Positions 34,539-43,840 of a DNA stretch of 64,000 bases are shown here, piece by piece. Positions within the stretch are counted from its first letter, which is position 1. Every line of letters begins with the position of its first letter. The stretch covers positions 83,376 through 147,375 of the forward strand of contig CALVFU010000002.1 in the NCBI GenBank assembly GCA_944326905.1, in the 5' to 3' direction. The notes under the pieces are model-generated. The model searched no databases and was not told the origin of the DNA. It saw only the letters and a list, made by a program, of their open reading frames with translations. Origin of the DNA: Candidatus Gastranaerophilales bacterium. Lineage in GTDB: Bacteria > Cyanobacteriota > Vampirovibrionia > Gastranaerophilales > Gastranaerophilaceae. Both the position numbers and the translations under genes were made by a program.

Positions 34539-35297
34539 TTAAACTAATTCAACAACTTTAGAAGTGTTTCTTTCAGCGATTTCCATAAGATTTTTAATAA
34601 CTGCAATCATACCAATCTCAGAAGTTAGTTTGTTAATGCAAGAGCCGCAGCCGATAGCAGATGCTCCTGAAGCGAACGCTAAAGGTGCCGTTGTTGGGTT
34701 GATGCCTGTTGCTGTCATAACAGGTATATCTACATTTCTTACAAGTTCCATAGTGTTTGATAACGTAAGTTCTGCCCTTTCAATAAGACCTCTTACACCA
34801 TTTGAAGGTTCTTCATTCGTAAAATGTCCTTCTGTTTGGATAAGGTTAATACCTAAGGATTCAAGTTCTCTAGCAAGAGAGATTTGCTCATTGATATCAA
34901 TGCTGCCCGGGATAGTAACACAGAAGAATACATCTTCTTTGTTAATCAGGCTTAAGGTTTGTTTAGCAAGATTAAGAACGTCCTCAGCTGAGAATGATTG
35001 ACCTTTAGCATAAAGTGCGTCAAAATTACCAAGTTCTATAGCATCAGCACCAAGTTCAATTGCATTAGCAAGTTCTTGCGGTTTAACAGAGGAAACGAAG
35101 ATTGGTAAGTCTGTCATTTCTCTTGCCATTTTTATAATATCAGAATTTGCACAGATATCAATTGCAGTTGCGCCGGCTTTATCTGCAGATGCAACAACTT
35201 TTCTTACAGAGTCTTTATCAAAGTTATTAATGCCTGCAATAACCTTTACAGCTCTCTTTTCATCAAGTGCTTTTTTAAAATTTTCAATTCTTGTCAT
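34539..35297 (-). CDS. ycf23: Ycf23 / DUF561 TIM-barrel protein
   Basis: 252 residues with an alternating alpha/beta pattern of a phosphate-binding TIM barrel. VKVIAGINNFD, GATAIDICANSDIIKMA, VSSVKPQELANAIELGADAI and SGASAIGCGSCINKL match the Ycf23/DUF561 family found in cyanobacteria and red-algal plastids. Reaction unknown. GGAG precedes the start. Its presence is the clearest lineage marker in the window. Confidence 0.88.
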   Translation of the reverse strand: MTRIENFKKALDEKRAVKVIAGINNFDKDSVRKVVASADKAGATAIDICANSDIIKMAREMTDLPIFVSSVKPQELANAIELGADAIELGNFDALYAKGQSFSAEDVLNLAKQTLSLINKEDVFFCVTIPGSIDINEQISLARELESLGINLIQTEGHFTNEEPSNGVRGLIERAELTLSNTMELVRNVDIPVMTATGINPTTAPLAFASGASAIGCGSCINKLTSEIGMIAVIKNLMEIAERNTSKVVELV

Positions 35298-35452
35298 AAT
35301 GTACTCTCCTATCTCAATGTAAATATGTACTATGAATTCTTTTCTATTATATATTAGAACTTTAATCCTTGCAAGACACGCCTGTGATAAAAAACGATTG
35401 TGTATGGTTATAAGTTCGCATGGATGGCAATATTAGTACGGTGATTGAAATG

Positions 35453-36109
35453 AAGAAAAAAATAGTTACTTTATTAGCATTATTATGTTTAACCTCGCCT
35501 GCTTTTCCGTATGACAGGGAAGAAATGATAAATATAAGTGTTTATGAAAAAATAAATCCTGCAATTGTATCTATTGATACCCAGATTAAATATGGGCTAT
35601 CTTGCGGTACAGGCTGTGTTGTTTCTAATGACGGAATAATTCTAACGAGTTCACACGTTATAGAAAACGGAAATGATATAACAGTAACAATTTATAATGG
35701 AAAAACTTATAAAGCAGAGGTTATAAAAAAAGTCGGACGCAATAACGACTTAGCGCTTTTAAAGATAAAAACAGATAAACCAATGCAAACAGTCATATTA
35801 GGAGATTCTGAACAGTTAAAGGTTGGACAAAAAGTTTTGGCTATTGGCAATCCTTTCGGTTTTAACGGAACGTTGACACAGGGTATTATATCGAGAATTG
35901 ATTATTCAGAAAATAAGATTCAAACAGATGCTGCAATAAACCCCGGCTCCTCTGGCGGTCCTCTTTTAAATACAAATGGCGAGGTTATAGGTATAAATCA
36001 GTCAATTTACAACCCTGATAATAATATATCAAATATAGGGATTGGGTTTGCAATTCCCGTTAATATAGTTAAAGATTTTTTAAAGAGTACCAAAGTAGCA
36101 GTTAAATAA
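35453..36109 (+). CDS. DegP/HtrA-like trypsin-family serine protease without PDZ domain
   Basis: Signal peptide MKKKIVTLLALLCLTSPAFP, so periplasmic. Catalytic triad: His in TSSHVI, Asp in RNNDLALLKI and Ser in NPGSSGGPL. At about 218 residues it ends after the protease domain, without the PDZ domains of DegP. Start choice: the ATG at 35453 directly precedes the signal peptide and has GGTG upstream; an ATG at 35420 (TATAAG five bases before it) would add 11 residues. It overlaps the convergent gene by eight bases. Confidence 0.88.
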   Translation, partial: KKKIVTLLALLCLTSPAFPYDREEMINISVYEKINPAIVSIDTQIKYGLSCGTGCVVSNDGIILTSSHVIENGNDITVTIYNGKTYKAEVIKKVGRNNDLALLKIKTDKPMQTVILGDSEQLKVGQKVLAIGNPFGFNGTLTQGIISRIDYSENKIQTDAAINPGSSGGPLLNTNGEVIGINQSIYNPDNNISNIGIGFAIPVNIVKDFLKSTKVAVK

Positions 36110-37184
36110 ATATAGGCTGCATTTTTGCCCGTTCAATCCACTTTTGGAGAGCGTCTCCTGTTAGTGCCATAGTAGTATCACCGTCAACATATTTTAAATT
36201 GTTTTTTTGATGTAATAATTTTCTAAAATTCTCAAAAGTCCTGCTGTCAAGGATTATATTTTCTCCGTCTTTTCTTGTGACAATAGCTTTCCTTAATTTA
36301 GTTTTACTGATATTTGCAAGTTCAGACCAGGTAGCAATAAGTAAATTTATCTCTGCGGTAGATGTTGGTGTCTCTGTTGGAACAGCTCTAAAACCGCATT
36401 TATAATGAAATGGAAAAGCTTGTGCTGCAGCTGATAATTCAACATAATCAAGTTTTTCCTGAAGCATTCTCTCAACTCCGATTTGCTGGCAGCGTAAACC
36501 TACACCAGCGTATTTATCCGTTGAGATATCTGATTCCATCCAGCCGTCTGTAATTTTTCTGTTCTCTCTATCCACTATTAAAGTTCGTTTTCCTACAAGT
36601 TCGTATTCTCCCGTACTATTTTTAACAAAAATGCGGTATTCTTCGTAATTATCTGGTCTGTCAACTTTTTTTACATAGGCTTCGACTGGTTTACTTGTTT
36701 TTTTATCAATAAGTGTAGTAACATTAAATCCGTCTTCTGTGATTCTTCTTATCGGTGTGTATTTGCTTGTATAAAGCTTTTCAACAGTTTTGGAACTTAG
36801 ACTTGAGCTTGAAAGCCGCTTTGCACGTTTAATCATTGAAACGGCTTTTGTTTCAAAACTTTTTATTGTTTTTATTATGCTGTCAAGGGTAATTTCATCA
36901 TTTTCAAGAAAATGATTAGGTTTTGGAGCGTAAAGCTCATCTATATAAGTACTAAATTTTAATCTTAAATCTTCCCCGCTTTTTAAAAGAGTGATATCTT
37001 CAGATGGTATCCAGGTTGTATGTTTGCTTCTGTTTAAAGATGGAAATTCATCTGAGACACGTAAATGCTTGTATGCGTTGCTAAGCTTTTGCATTTCTTC
37101 ATGACCGATGATTTTTGCAAGTGTTCTTCTGTTTGCAATGTTCCACCCGTTGGTGACGAGTGTTCTCATAGTGCTTATATTCAT
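36102..37184 (-). CDS. Hypothetical protein with GNAT-like C-terminal segment
   Basis: 360 residues. The region about 205-290 has acetyltransferase-like features: YAGVGLRCQQIGVERMLQ resembles an acetyl-CoA loop and helix, and FPFHYKCGFRAVPTE the terminal YxxxGF block. The N-terminal 200 residues are charged and helical with no known domain. AGGG lies before the ATG. The GNAT assignment is tentative. Confidence 0.6.
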   Translation of the reverse strand: MNISTMRTLVTNGWNIANRRTLAKIIGHEEMQKLSNAYKHLRVSDEFPSLNRSKHTTWIPSEDITLLKSGEDLRLKFSTYIDELYAPKPNHFLENDEITLDSIIKTIKSFETKAVSMIKRAKRLSSSSLSSKTVEKLYTSKYTPIRRITEDGFNVTTLIDKKTSKPVEAYVKKVDRPDNYEEYRIFVKNSTGEYELVGKRTLIVDRENRKITDGWMESDISTDKYAGVGLRCQQIGVERMLQEKLDYVELSAAAQAFPFHYKCGFRAVPTETPTSTAEINLLIATWSELANISKTKLRKAIVTRKDGENIILDSRTFENFRKLLHQKNNLKYVDGDTTMALTGDALQKWIERAKMQPIFI

Positions 37185-37282
37185 ATAATTCCCTTGTACT
37201 TATATTATATAAAGTAAAAAATTATTAAAAAATTGCTAGTCCGTATTTGTGTTTAAAAATTTTTTTCTTTTTAGTCAATTAG

Positions 37283-37291
37283 TGCTAAAAT
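37283..37291 (+). promoter_or_regulatory. Extended -10 promoter predicting a leaderless mRNA for the 37298 transporter
   Basis: TGCTAAAAT (TAAAAT at 37286-37291) ends six bases before the ATG at 37298. There is no ribosome site. Confidence 0.65.
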
Positions 37292-37297
37292 ACCTTT

Positions 37298-38467
37298 ATG
37301 CTGGAAGTAAAAAATAAAAAAGGTACTATAGGCTGGTTGTCAGCTGCGCATTTAGTTTGTGATTCTTATACAGGATTTATGAATCCTCTTATGCCTTTTA
37401 TTGCTCTAAAGCTAGGTATTGCACTTGGTACTGCTACAATAATAATAAGTATATCTCATATTTTTTCTTCGATGCTGCAGCCATTTTTCGGCTTTTTTGC
37501 AGATAATACCTTGAAACGTTTATTTGTTTTTTGGGGGCTTATACTTGTATGTGTATTTATACCCCTTACAACGCTTGCTCCAAATACTTTATTATTGGTA
37601 GTCTTTATGGCATTAGGAAGCTTAGGCAGCAGTTTTTTTCATCCCCAGGCAACTGGTTTTGTAATTAAATTTGCAGAAAATGCCCAAACCAATTCAATGG
37701 GGATTTATATGAGCTTAGGCTCAATAGGTTATTCTTTAGGTCCGTTGCTTGCCGCCTGGGTAGCTCAATACTTAGGTATGGAAAAAATGCCCTTTACTGC
37801 GATTTTGGGACTTTCAACGGCTGCTTTAATGTTTAAGTATGTTCCTAAGATGTCCGATCGTGGTGAAAAAATTGTGAAAAAGACTTTGAAACGCACTTTT
37901 ATTGATGTCTTTTCACATAAAACTATTAAGTATTTACTTATAATATCAATGATGAAAACACTTGTTACAAACAGTACTTGTATATTGCTGCCATTTTTGT
38001 GGCGTGATATGGGTTATAGTCCGTTTTATATAGGTATAGCTTTATTTGCTTTTATTTTTGCTGGCGGTATAGGGTCTCTTTTAAGCAGAAAAGTAGAACT
38101 TCTTATTGGTACGAAGCCTTTGCTCTATTTTTCAATGTACATAACTTTTCCGCTGATGTTGTTTTTTGCTTTTTCGTACGAAGCTCATCCTGCATTATCT
38201 CTAATAATATTTTTAATCATGGGTTTTACGACAATGTTAGCTCAGCCTGTTACGGTTGTAATGGCTCAAAACATACTCCCTGAATATAAAAGTATTGCAG
38301 CAGGCTTAATGGTTGGTTTTTCTTGGGGGGTTATTGCTGTTATTCTATCTGCTGTTGGTATTATTGCTGAAAAGTTCGGAATTATTAATGTCTTGATAGC
38401 ACTATTTATACTGCCTGTTCTTGCGGCATATTTTATTAAATACTTGGACAGTGATTATGATAAATGA
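37298..38467 (+). CDS. MFS transporter, fosmidomycin-resistance (Fsr)-like
   Basis: 389 residues with about 12 transmembrane helices. The N-terminal AAHLVCDSYTGFMNPLMPF matches Fsr-type proteins, and GSLGSSFFHPQATGFV and SMGIYMSLGSIGYSLGPLLA are typical MFS helices. Substrate unknown. Monocistronic; convergent with the activase-like gene. Confidence 0.88.
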   Translation: MLEVKNKKGTIGWLSAAHLVCDSYTGFMNPLMPFIALKLGIALGTATIIISISHIFSSMLQPFFGFFADNTLKRLFVFWGLILVCVFIPLTTLAPNTLLLVVFMALGSLGSSFFHPQATGFVIKFAENAQTNSMGIYMSLGSIGYSLGPLLAAWVAQYLGMEKMPFTAILGLSTAALMFKYVPKMSDRGEKIVKKTLKRTFIDVFSHKTIKYLLIISMMKTLVTNSTCILLPFLWRDMGYSPFYIGIALFAFIFAGGIGSLLSRKVELLIGTKPLLYFSMYITFPLMLFFAFSYEAHPALSLIIFLIMGFTTMLAQPVTVVMAQNILPEYKSIAAGLMVGFSWGVIAVILSAVGIIAEKFGIINVLIALFILPVLAAYFIKYLDSDYDK

Positions 38468-38478
38468 TAATGGGTTTA

Positions 38479-39612
38479 TTATACAGTTACTGCGTTTTTC
38501 GCATGTTTGTTTTTTCTCTGTTTTCTCCTCATTAAATCTACAAAGGCTTCAAGCCTTGTAATATAGCCGGCTCTTCCTGTTTGTTCGTCCATAATAAGTG
38601 TAAGAATAGGCACTTCACAATCTTTTCGCATAGCCGGGAATATATTTTGAGACATAATTTCAGGCATGCAGGTAAAAGGGCTTATATGAATAATGCCATC
38701 TTTATGCTGCTCATTTGCGTATGCAACATCGGAAACACATTCCAGTGCATCACCGCCTATATCGCGCATTAAGTATGGTTTTGCAAGCCTTTCGGCTCTT
38801 TGAAGGTGCGTCTCGCCATTTCTAAAAGCTTTAGGAATTATTGCATCTTTTAAAAAGCTGCTTACTGTAAGGCTTCTTCTTGTTTGAACGCCCATTCTTC
38901 CTAGCTCTCGTTCAATGTTTTGGTTAGAAAAATCATCGTTTACAAGATAAATTTCGCCTGTTATATCTACATTTAGTATTTCGCGTTTAGTGTCAATTGG
39001 TGTTTTTTCGATTTCTGCAAGAGCTTTATGATATGCTTTTTTTAACTCCAGAGTGCTGTTTACTTTATCTATTAATTTTATAGCTTTTTTATAATTTTTT
39101 TCAGCTGTACCGGGGGTAATCTCCCGCGCTCTGTAATAAGATAGCGCAGAATCTAAGTCATCAACTGCAAAAACTTTTCGTATTCCAATATTAATTGCGC
39201 GCATAAATAAAATCGGATCATTTTTTCCTGTAAGTTCTTTTAAAAAATTGTAAATTCCTTTTATTCCGTCATAAAGAGAAAGTTCTATATAGTTTGCGTT
39301 ATAACCTAAATCTTGTAATGTTTTATGAATATTCTGTCCGTATTCACCGAGCCGGCAAATTCCCGGAGATGTAATCATTGCTACGTAATCAGCGCCCCCT
39401 TCTATAGCTTCTATAAAATTACCTAAAATAAGTTTATATGGCAGACAAATTGCTTCCGGCGAATTTTTTGTGCCAAGAGAAAGTGTTTTTTTATTGGTAT
39501 AGGGCGGAATAAACGGCTCAACACCGACTTTCCTTAATGCTGCAGCCCAGGCTATAGAAATTGTGCCCATGTGCGGAAATGCTACTTTTATCTTTTTTTC
39601 GGTTTCTTTCAT
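38479..39612 (-). CDS. Acyl-CoA dehydratase activase-related protein (2-hydroxyacyl-CoA dehydratase-like)
   Basis: 377 residues resembling the CoA protein activase family (DUF2229-like) and 2-hydroxyglutaryl-CoA dehydratase components. VAFPHMGTISIAWAAAL starts the domain. Conserved cysteines lie in PEAICLPYKL, SPGICRLGEYG and SPFTCMPEIMSQN, fitting an iron-sulfur protein. The ATPase (ASKHA) partner is not adjacent, so the gene may act with a product encoded elsewhere. Substrate not known. Confidence 0.75.
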   Translation of the reverse strand: MKETEKKIKVAFPHMGTISIAWAAALRKVGVEPFIPPYTNKKTLSLGTKNSPEAICLPYKLILGNFIEAIEGGADYVAMITSPGICRLGEYGQNIHKTLQDLGYNANYIELSLYDGIKGIYNFLKELTGKNDPILFMRAINIGIRKVFAVDDLDSALSYYRAREITPGTAEKNYKKAIKLIDKVNSTLELKKAYHKALAEIEKTPIDTKREILNVDITGEIYLVNDDFSNQNIERELGRMGVQTRRSLTVSSFLKDAIIPKAFRNGETHLQRAERLAKPYLMRDIGGDALECVSDVAYANEQHKDGIIHISPFTCMPEIMSQNIFPAMRKDCEVPILTLIMDEQTGRAGYITRLEAFVDLMRRKQRKNKHAKNAVTV

Positions 39613-39659
39613 AATATTTATCCTGTACGCATTGTATTAATTTATTTTATCATAAAAAC

Positions 39660-41075
39660 TTAAGCTTTTAAATCTGGATGACGTGCAGCAAGTGTCTCAT
39701 CAACTCTTTTTACAGGAGTTGTATGCGGAGATTCTGCTACAAAACTAGGATTTTTTTCTATTTCGTCAGCAATTTTTAGCATTGCTTCAATAAAATTATC
39801 CAAAACTGTTTTTGATTCAGATTCAGTCGGCTCAATCATTATTGCTTCGTGAACAATTAAAGGAAAATATACGGTTGGCGGATGTATATTATAGTCCATA
39901 AGCCGTTTAGCTATTCCGATAGTACTTACACCGTACTCCTTTTGCTTATCTCCGCTTAAGACAAATTCGTGCATGCACGGTTCATCGTATGGGAGAAGGT
40001 ATTTTTCTTTTAATTTTTCTTTTATGTAATTTGCGTTAAGAACGGCATCACCACTTGCTTTTTTTAGATTTTGACCCATCATAAGAATGTAAGCATAAGC
40101 TTTTACAAGAACGCCGAAATTGCCGTAGAAAGCCTTAACCTTTCCTATTGAATGTTTTAAGTTGTAATTTCTAAAATAATTTTTTCCATTAAAATCTATA
40201 ATGGGAGACGGTAGGTATTGTTTTAATTCTTCTGTTACGCAGATGGGACCGGCTCCAGGTCCTCCTCCTCCATGGGGAGTTGCAAATGTCTTATGCAGAT
40301 TTAGATGTACTACATCAAAGCCCATAATATAAGGATTTGTATACCCCATTATTGCATTAAAGTTTGCGCCGTCATAATATAGCAGAGAGCCGTTTTCATG
40401 CATTAGTTTTGAAATTTCTAATACATTTTCTTCAAATAATCCCAAAGTATTTGGGTTTGTCATCATTATAGCTGCAACATTTTTGTCTAAATTGGCTTTT
40501 AAGTCTTCAATATCAATCTGCCCGCGGTTGTTAGATTTTATTTGGACAATTTCAAAACCGCACATTTTTGCACTTGCAGGATTTGTACCATGTGCCGAAT
40601 CAGAGACTAAAACTTTTGTTCTTTTATCATTTTTTGTTTCAAAAAATTTTTTTATAACCATCATTCCGCTGAGTTCACCGTGCGCTCCGGCACAGGGCTG
40701 TAGGCTTACAGCACTCATTCCTGTAATGATTTTCAGAGTTTCTTGCAGTTTGTACATAAGCTCCAGCGCGCCTTGTGAGTCTTCGTCGCTTGATAGTGGA
40801 TGAAGATTTGTAAAGCCTTCTAAAGATGCTAAAAGTTCATTTACTTTAGGGTTATATTTCATAGTACAGGAGCCTAAAGGATAAAATCCTTTTTCAATAC
40901 AAAAATTTCTGTCTGAAAGTTCTTTATAATGCCGCATAACTTCCAGTTCGCTTAATTTAGGGAGCCCTATTTCTCCTTGTCTTAGATATTTTGATGAAAT
41001 ACAATCACAAGATGTAATATCTGCATCTAGTAATATCCCGTCTACCCCGCTGCTCTTTTCAAAAATAGTTTTCAT
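39660..41075 (-). CDS. gcvPB: Glycine dehydrogenase (decarboxylating), subunit 2
   Basis: C-terminal half of the P-protein of the glycine cleavage system, 471 residues. The pyridoxal-phosphate lysine lies in HLNLHKTFATPHGGGGPGAG; GSCTMKYNPK and DSAHGTNPASAKM are further signatures. gcvPA, gcvH and gcvT are absent from the neighbourhood, which is unusual. Its ATG overlaps the stop of the sigma-factor gene (ATGA). No glycine riboswitch is seen. Confidence 0.95.
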   Translation of the reverse strand: MKTIFEKSSGVDGILLDADITSCDCISSKYLRQGEIGLPKLSELEVMRHYKELSDRNFCIEKGFYPLGSCTMKYNPKVNELLASLEGFTNLHPLSSDEDSQGALELMYKLQETLKIITGMSAVSLQPCAGAHGELSGMMVIKKFFETKNDKRTKVLVSDSAHGTNPASAKMCGFEIVQIKSNNRGQIDIEDLKANLDKNVAAIMMTNPNTLGLFEENVLEISKLMHENGSLLYYDGANFNAIMGYTNPYIMGFDVVHLNLHKTFATPHGGGGPGAGPICVTEELKQYLPSPIIDFNGKNYFRNYNLKHSIGKVKAFYGNFGVLVKAYAYILMMGQNLKKASGDAVLNANYIKEKLKEKYLLPYDEPCMHEFVLSGDKQKEYGVSTIGIAKRLMDYNIHPPTVYFPLIVHEAIMIEPTESESKTVLDNFIEAMLKIADEIEKNPSFVAESPHTTPVKRVDETLAARHPDLKA

Positions 41076-41659
41076 TCACACTCCTGTTTTAGTAATTCTT
41101 TTTTTATTTTTTCTAATGAATATTGTATAATTCTTGAAATTCTTGATTGGGAAAGGTTAAATTCAGCAGAAATATCTTTAAGTTTTTTGTTATAAAAGAA
41201 CTTAGCTTTAATAATTTCTCTTTCCTTTTCAGGCAGTTCTTCAATAGCTGTTTCTATGTACTGTCTTACTTCTGCCATTTGTGCATAGGTTTCAGGAGAG
41301 GCAGAGGTATCTTTTAATACTATGGGTGTTTCGTTCTCTGTTACATCATCGATTGAAAGGATAGGTGTATAATGTGGTGCGGTATTTTCTTGATTTTTTA
41401 AAAGATACCACTTGTATCGGCGGCGAACCTCGTTACGAATTGCCCATTTTATTGCATTAGAAAGATACGCATTATTAAAAAATGTATCTGATTTTGCATT
41501 CTTGAATAGATAGTAGATAGTGTAGTTACCGACATTTACAACTTCACTAAACTCTATCAAGCCAAGAGAAGAGAATTTTTTAAATTCTACTTTGCTTATT
41601 GTTTCAATTAGCTCTTTATATTGTGATATGTCTATTTTGTTTCCTGCAGCTTCGCTCAT
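41072..41659 (-). CDS. Sigma-70 family RNA polymerase sigma factor
   Basis: Region 2 is seen in FFNNAYLSNAIKWAIRNEVRR and region 4 in ELPEKEREIIKAKFFYNK followed by LKDISAEFNLSQSRISRII. Overall like FliA/SigB-type alternative sigma factors. The frame opens at 41743, but the ATG at 41659 lies six bases after a TATGAT box and gives 195 residues, so it is preferred. Coupled to gcvPB downstream. Regulon unknown. Confidence 0.85.
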   Translation of the reverse strand: MSEAAGNKIDISQYKELIETISKVEFKKFSSLGLIEFSEVVNVGNYTIYYLFKNAKSDTFFNNAYLSNAIKWAIRNEVRRRYKWYLLKNQENTAPHYTPILSIDDVTENETPIVLKDTSASPETYAQMAEVRQYIETAIEELPEKEREIIKAKFFYNKKLKDISAEFNLSQSRISRIIQYSLEKIKKELLKQECE

Positions 41660-41665
41660 ACATAT

Positions 41666-41671
41666 ATCATA
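41666..41671 (-). promoter_or_regulatory. -10 box predicting a leaderless sigma-factor mRNA
   Basis: TATGAT ends six bases before the ATG at 41659. A weak TTTACC lies about 16 bases further upstream. Confidence 0.5.
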
Positions 41672-41797
41672 CTCTAAAAATGACAATGGTAAAGGGGTGT
41701 GAGTAAAACGAAAATTATGAGGCAGCATTATATTAATCTTCATAATTGTTATAATTTTATTGTTAATGAAATATGGTGATGTTAGAATTTGGTAGTA

Positions 41798-42505
41798 ATG
41801 ACAATGAAAAAAAATATATTTACAATTTTTATAGCTTTAGGGCTTGCTATATCAGCAGTGTCAGCAAACGAGCCTGAGACTGCTGCAGAATATTATAATT
41901 CTGCAATGGCTGATTACAAAGCAGAAAAATATGTGCCAGCACTAAAGGCTTTGAATAAAGCTATAGAAATTTCTCCAAAAAATGATTTGTATATCTTTAC
42001 AAGAGGAGTTTTGCGATACGATGCTTTTAAAGACTATCCGGGCGCAATCTCTGATTTAAAAGAGGTTGTACAGTTAAACCCTGATTACCCTTCAGTGTAT
42101 GCTGAACTTGCGTATGTCTCTGTATTTAATCGTGATATTACTGAGGCAAAAGAATATTTAACTTTAGCCGAAGTGCAAAATTCAAGTGATTTAAAAATAT
42201 TCTTAACTCGTGCCCTGATCTGTATAATCAATCAAAATTATTCAGGAGCTGTGTTAATTTATGATAAGGCAATTGAAATATATCCTGAGAATTCGGATTT
42301 ATATTTGAGAAGGGGATACGCAAAATCGTATATGCGAAAGTATCGTGATGCAATAAAAGATTATGACAGAGCAATAGAATTAAATCCACAGAATTATTCA
42401 GCTTATGAAAAACGTGCTGAAGTCCATAATACAATGCTAAGGACTGGAAAAGCACGAAAGGACTGGCTAAAATCTGATGAGCTCAGATTTAATAGAAATA
42501 AATAA
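41798..42505 (+). CDS. Secreted tetratricopeptide repeat protein
   Basis: Signal peptide (MTMKKNIFTIFIALGLAISA) followed by at least five TPR units, for example ALKALNKAIEISPKND, SDLKEVVQLNPDYPSVYAEL, AVLIYDKAIEIYPENSDLYL and AIKDYDRAIELNPQNYSAYE. A periplasmic protein-protein scaffold is expected. TGTTAGAAT (41780-41788) would start transcription about 3 bases before this ATG. ATG 41804 is an alternative start. Confidence 0.85.
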   Translation: MTMKKNIFTIFIALGLAISAVSANEPETAAEYYNSAMADYKAEKYVPALKALNKAIEISPKNDLYIFTRGVLRYDAFKDYPGAISDLKEVVQLNPDYPSVYAELAYVSVFNRDITEAKEYLTLAEVQNSSDLKIFLTRALICIINQNYSGAVLIYDKAIEIYPENSDLYLRRGYAKSYMRKYRDAIKDYDRAIELNPQNYSAYEKRAEVHNTMLRTGKARKDWLKSDELRFNRNK

Positions 42506-43416
42506 GTACTATTTAATTAAAAAGATGGTTAAAAAATTGTTTTAGTTTGTTAGAAGGTTTTTGTGTATTTGCTGCTTTTTTGTCAGCATTTTATCAGTTT
42601 CGTAAATCATTTATTGAGTTGCTTCTATAAATTTTTTTTTTTTTTTTTTAGAACTTGTTGTAGGAATATTTTTCGTATTATATACGACATGACCTTTTCC
42701 TGCTTCATGCACAAAAGGACTGAACAAACTTAATTCAACATGACCTTTTGAATAGTTTTGCTGTACTTGTAAACTATATGTTTCTTGGTTAGTAATTAGT
42801 TGTTTGAGTTTTTTTTATTGTTTTTTTTAGGCTTTTCAGACAGTTTATTCTTAATCACTAGACTGCACGGATTTGTTAATTTGAAGTGCGATAGCTGGCA
42901 TTATAAAAAGACCTCCTGCGGTTGTGGTATAGTTGCATTATTTCATAATGGGTAGATATATTCAATGATATATTAAGAAGTATAAAGTAATAAAAGTGTA
43001 TATGTTTTAAATTTCGCTAATACAAGTTAAAACTGTCGTCCTGAAATTGGTTTCACGACTCTCTATGATAATTTTGTGTAAAACTGGCTAACAGGCTATT
43101 CTTGGATGGCTACGGTTCTAACGAGTCTTGCAATAACAGTATATTTATCTCTTAATAATATTTAATATTGGTGAAATTTTACATATAACTCCGCTATAAA
43201 AAACTTGCACAAAATTATTTATGCGATATGATATGCGTATAGGCTGCCAAGAAAAATGGGTGCAAGGAGCTGTAAAGTTTCGTAAGGCATTTATGGTGCG
43301 GCTGTGGTTGAAAAAGATAGACCAGTGGTACTCTGCAGACGTGGAGGTGACTAAAAGTCACGTCCGAGGAGAAGAAGGTAGCGCAGCAGCTACCGCCACA
43401 AAAAACTGAAAAATAA
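42506..43416. other. Gene-poor region with possible relics
   Basis: No convincing intact gene. It holds a T18 run (42632-42649), a 12-base direct repeat ACATGACCTTTT (42687 and 42738), a broken frame at about 43030-43160 with a hydrophobic NWLTGYSWMATVLTSLAI segment after an in-frame stop, and a GC-richer block (about 43235-43405) with small stems GTGACT/AGTCAC and GGTAGC/GCTACC. ATAGACCAGTGG at 43317-43328 repeats the first bases of the tRNA-Lys region exactly 100 bases upstream. Confidence 0.5.
42611..42858 (-). pseudogene. Small basic protein gene broken by a homopolymer frameshift
   Basis: From a GTG at 42858, the frame reads IKNKLSEKPKKNNKK and hits a stop after a run of eight A on the minus strand (42809-42816). 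With one more A it would continue as QLITNQETYSLQVQQNY, then KGHVELSLFSPFVHEAGKGH, and end at 42611 after a Lys run. The conserved-looking second half argues that this was a gene of about 80 codons. An ATG with GGAGGT at 42901 is in the other frame. Family unknown. Confidence 0.35.
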
Positions 43417-43418
43417 AT

Positions 43419-43490
43419 AGACCAGTGGCGCAGCGGTAGCGCAGAAGACTCTTAATCTTTTGGTCGTGGGTTCGAATCCCACCTGGTCTA
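43419..43490 (+). tRNA. tRNA-Lys (anticodon CTT)
   Basis: 72 bases with acceptor AGACCAG/CTGGTCT, D-arm GCGC/GCGC, anticodon stem GAAGA/TCTTT around loop CTCTTAA, T-arm GTGGG-TTCGAAT-CCCAC and discriminator A. CCA is not encoded. Confidence 0.95.
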
Positions 43491-43499
43491 GATTAATAG

Positions 43500-43523
43500 A
43501 AGAGGGTAATGCCCTCTTTTTTT
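43500..43523 (+). terminator. Terminator after tRNA-Lys
   Basis: AAGAGGG/CCCTCTT stem with a TAATG loop and a T-run. Confidence 0.9.
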
Positions 43524-43840
43524 GTTAAAAGAATTATTTGATTATTTATAGAATTATTGATAACAAAATATTGAGAATATTGAGAATTTTAACGACTTAT
43601 CAAGAGGTTTGTTCAATACTGTAATACTCAAATACTTAGGAAGCACTTTCAACTTTTTGACTCCGTATTATCTATTTTTATAAACTAGGAATATTAACAT
43701 TAATATATAAAAACAAATTTTTTTTGCCTAATTGTTAATTTATTGTTACATTTATACATAGCCACTGCTCAACAATCAACGGGTAAACTTTTGAAATAGT
43801 TGTATGTTACGATTTCTGAAGTATACCCCAAAGCAAAATA
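43524..43840. other. AT-rich intergenic stretch, nothing recognised
   Basis: No reading frame, RNA or clear promoter was seen here. Confidence 0.5.

Noticed and set aside
41072..41743. Longer sigma-factor start at 41743
   Set aside because: The extra N-terminal residues do not look like region 1 or 2 of a sigma factor, and the ATG at 41659 fits the recurring -10/N6/ATG geometry.
41076..41790. Glycine riboswitch for gcvPB
   Set aside because: gcvPB is preceded directly by the sigma-factor coding sequence with an overlap; no untranslated leader exists.
43030..43165. Small membrane protein gene containing NWLTGYSWMATVLTSLA
   Set aside because: In-frame stops before it and no start or ribosome site; at most a relic, listed under the gene-poor region.
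43221..43409. 62-codon frame before tRNA-Lys as a gene
   Set aside because: No ribosome site and low-complexity, odd composition. It overlaps base-paired blocks and a copy of the tRNA start, so RNA or relic is more likely.
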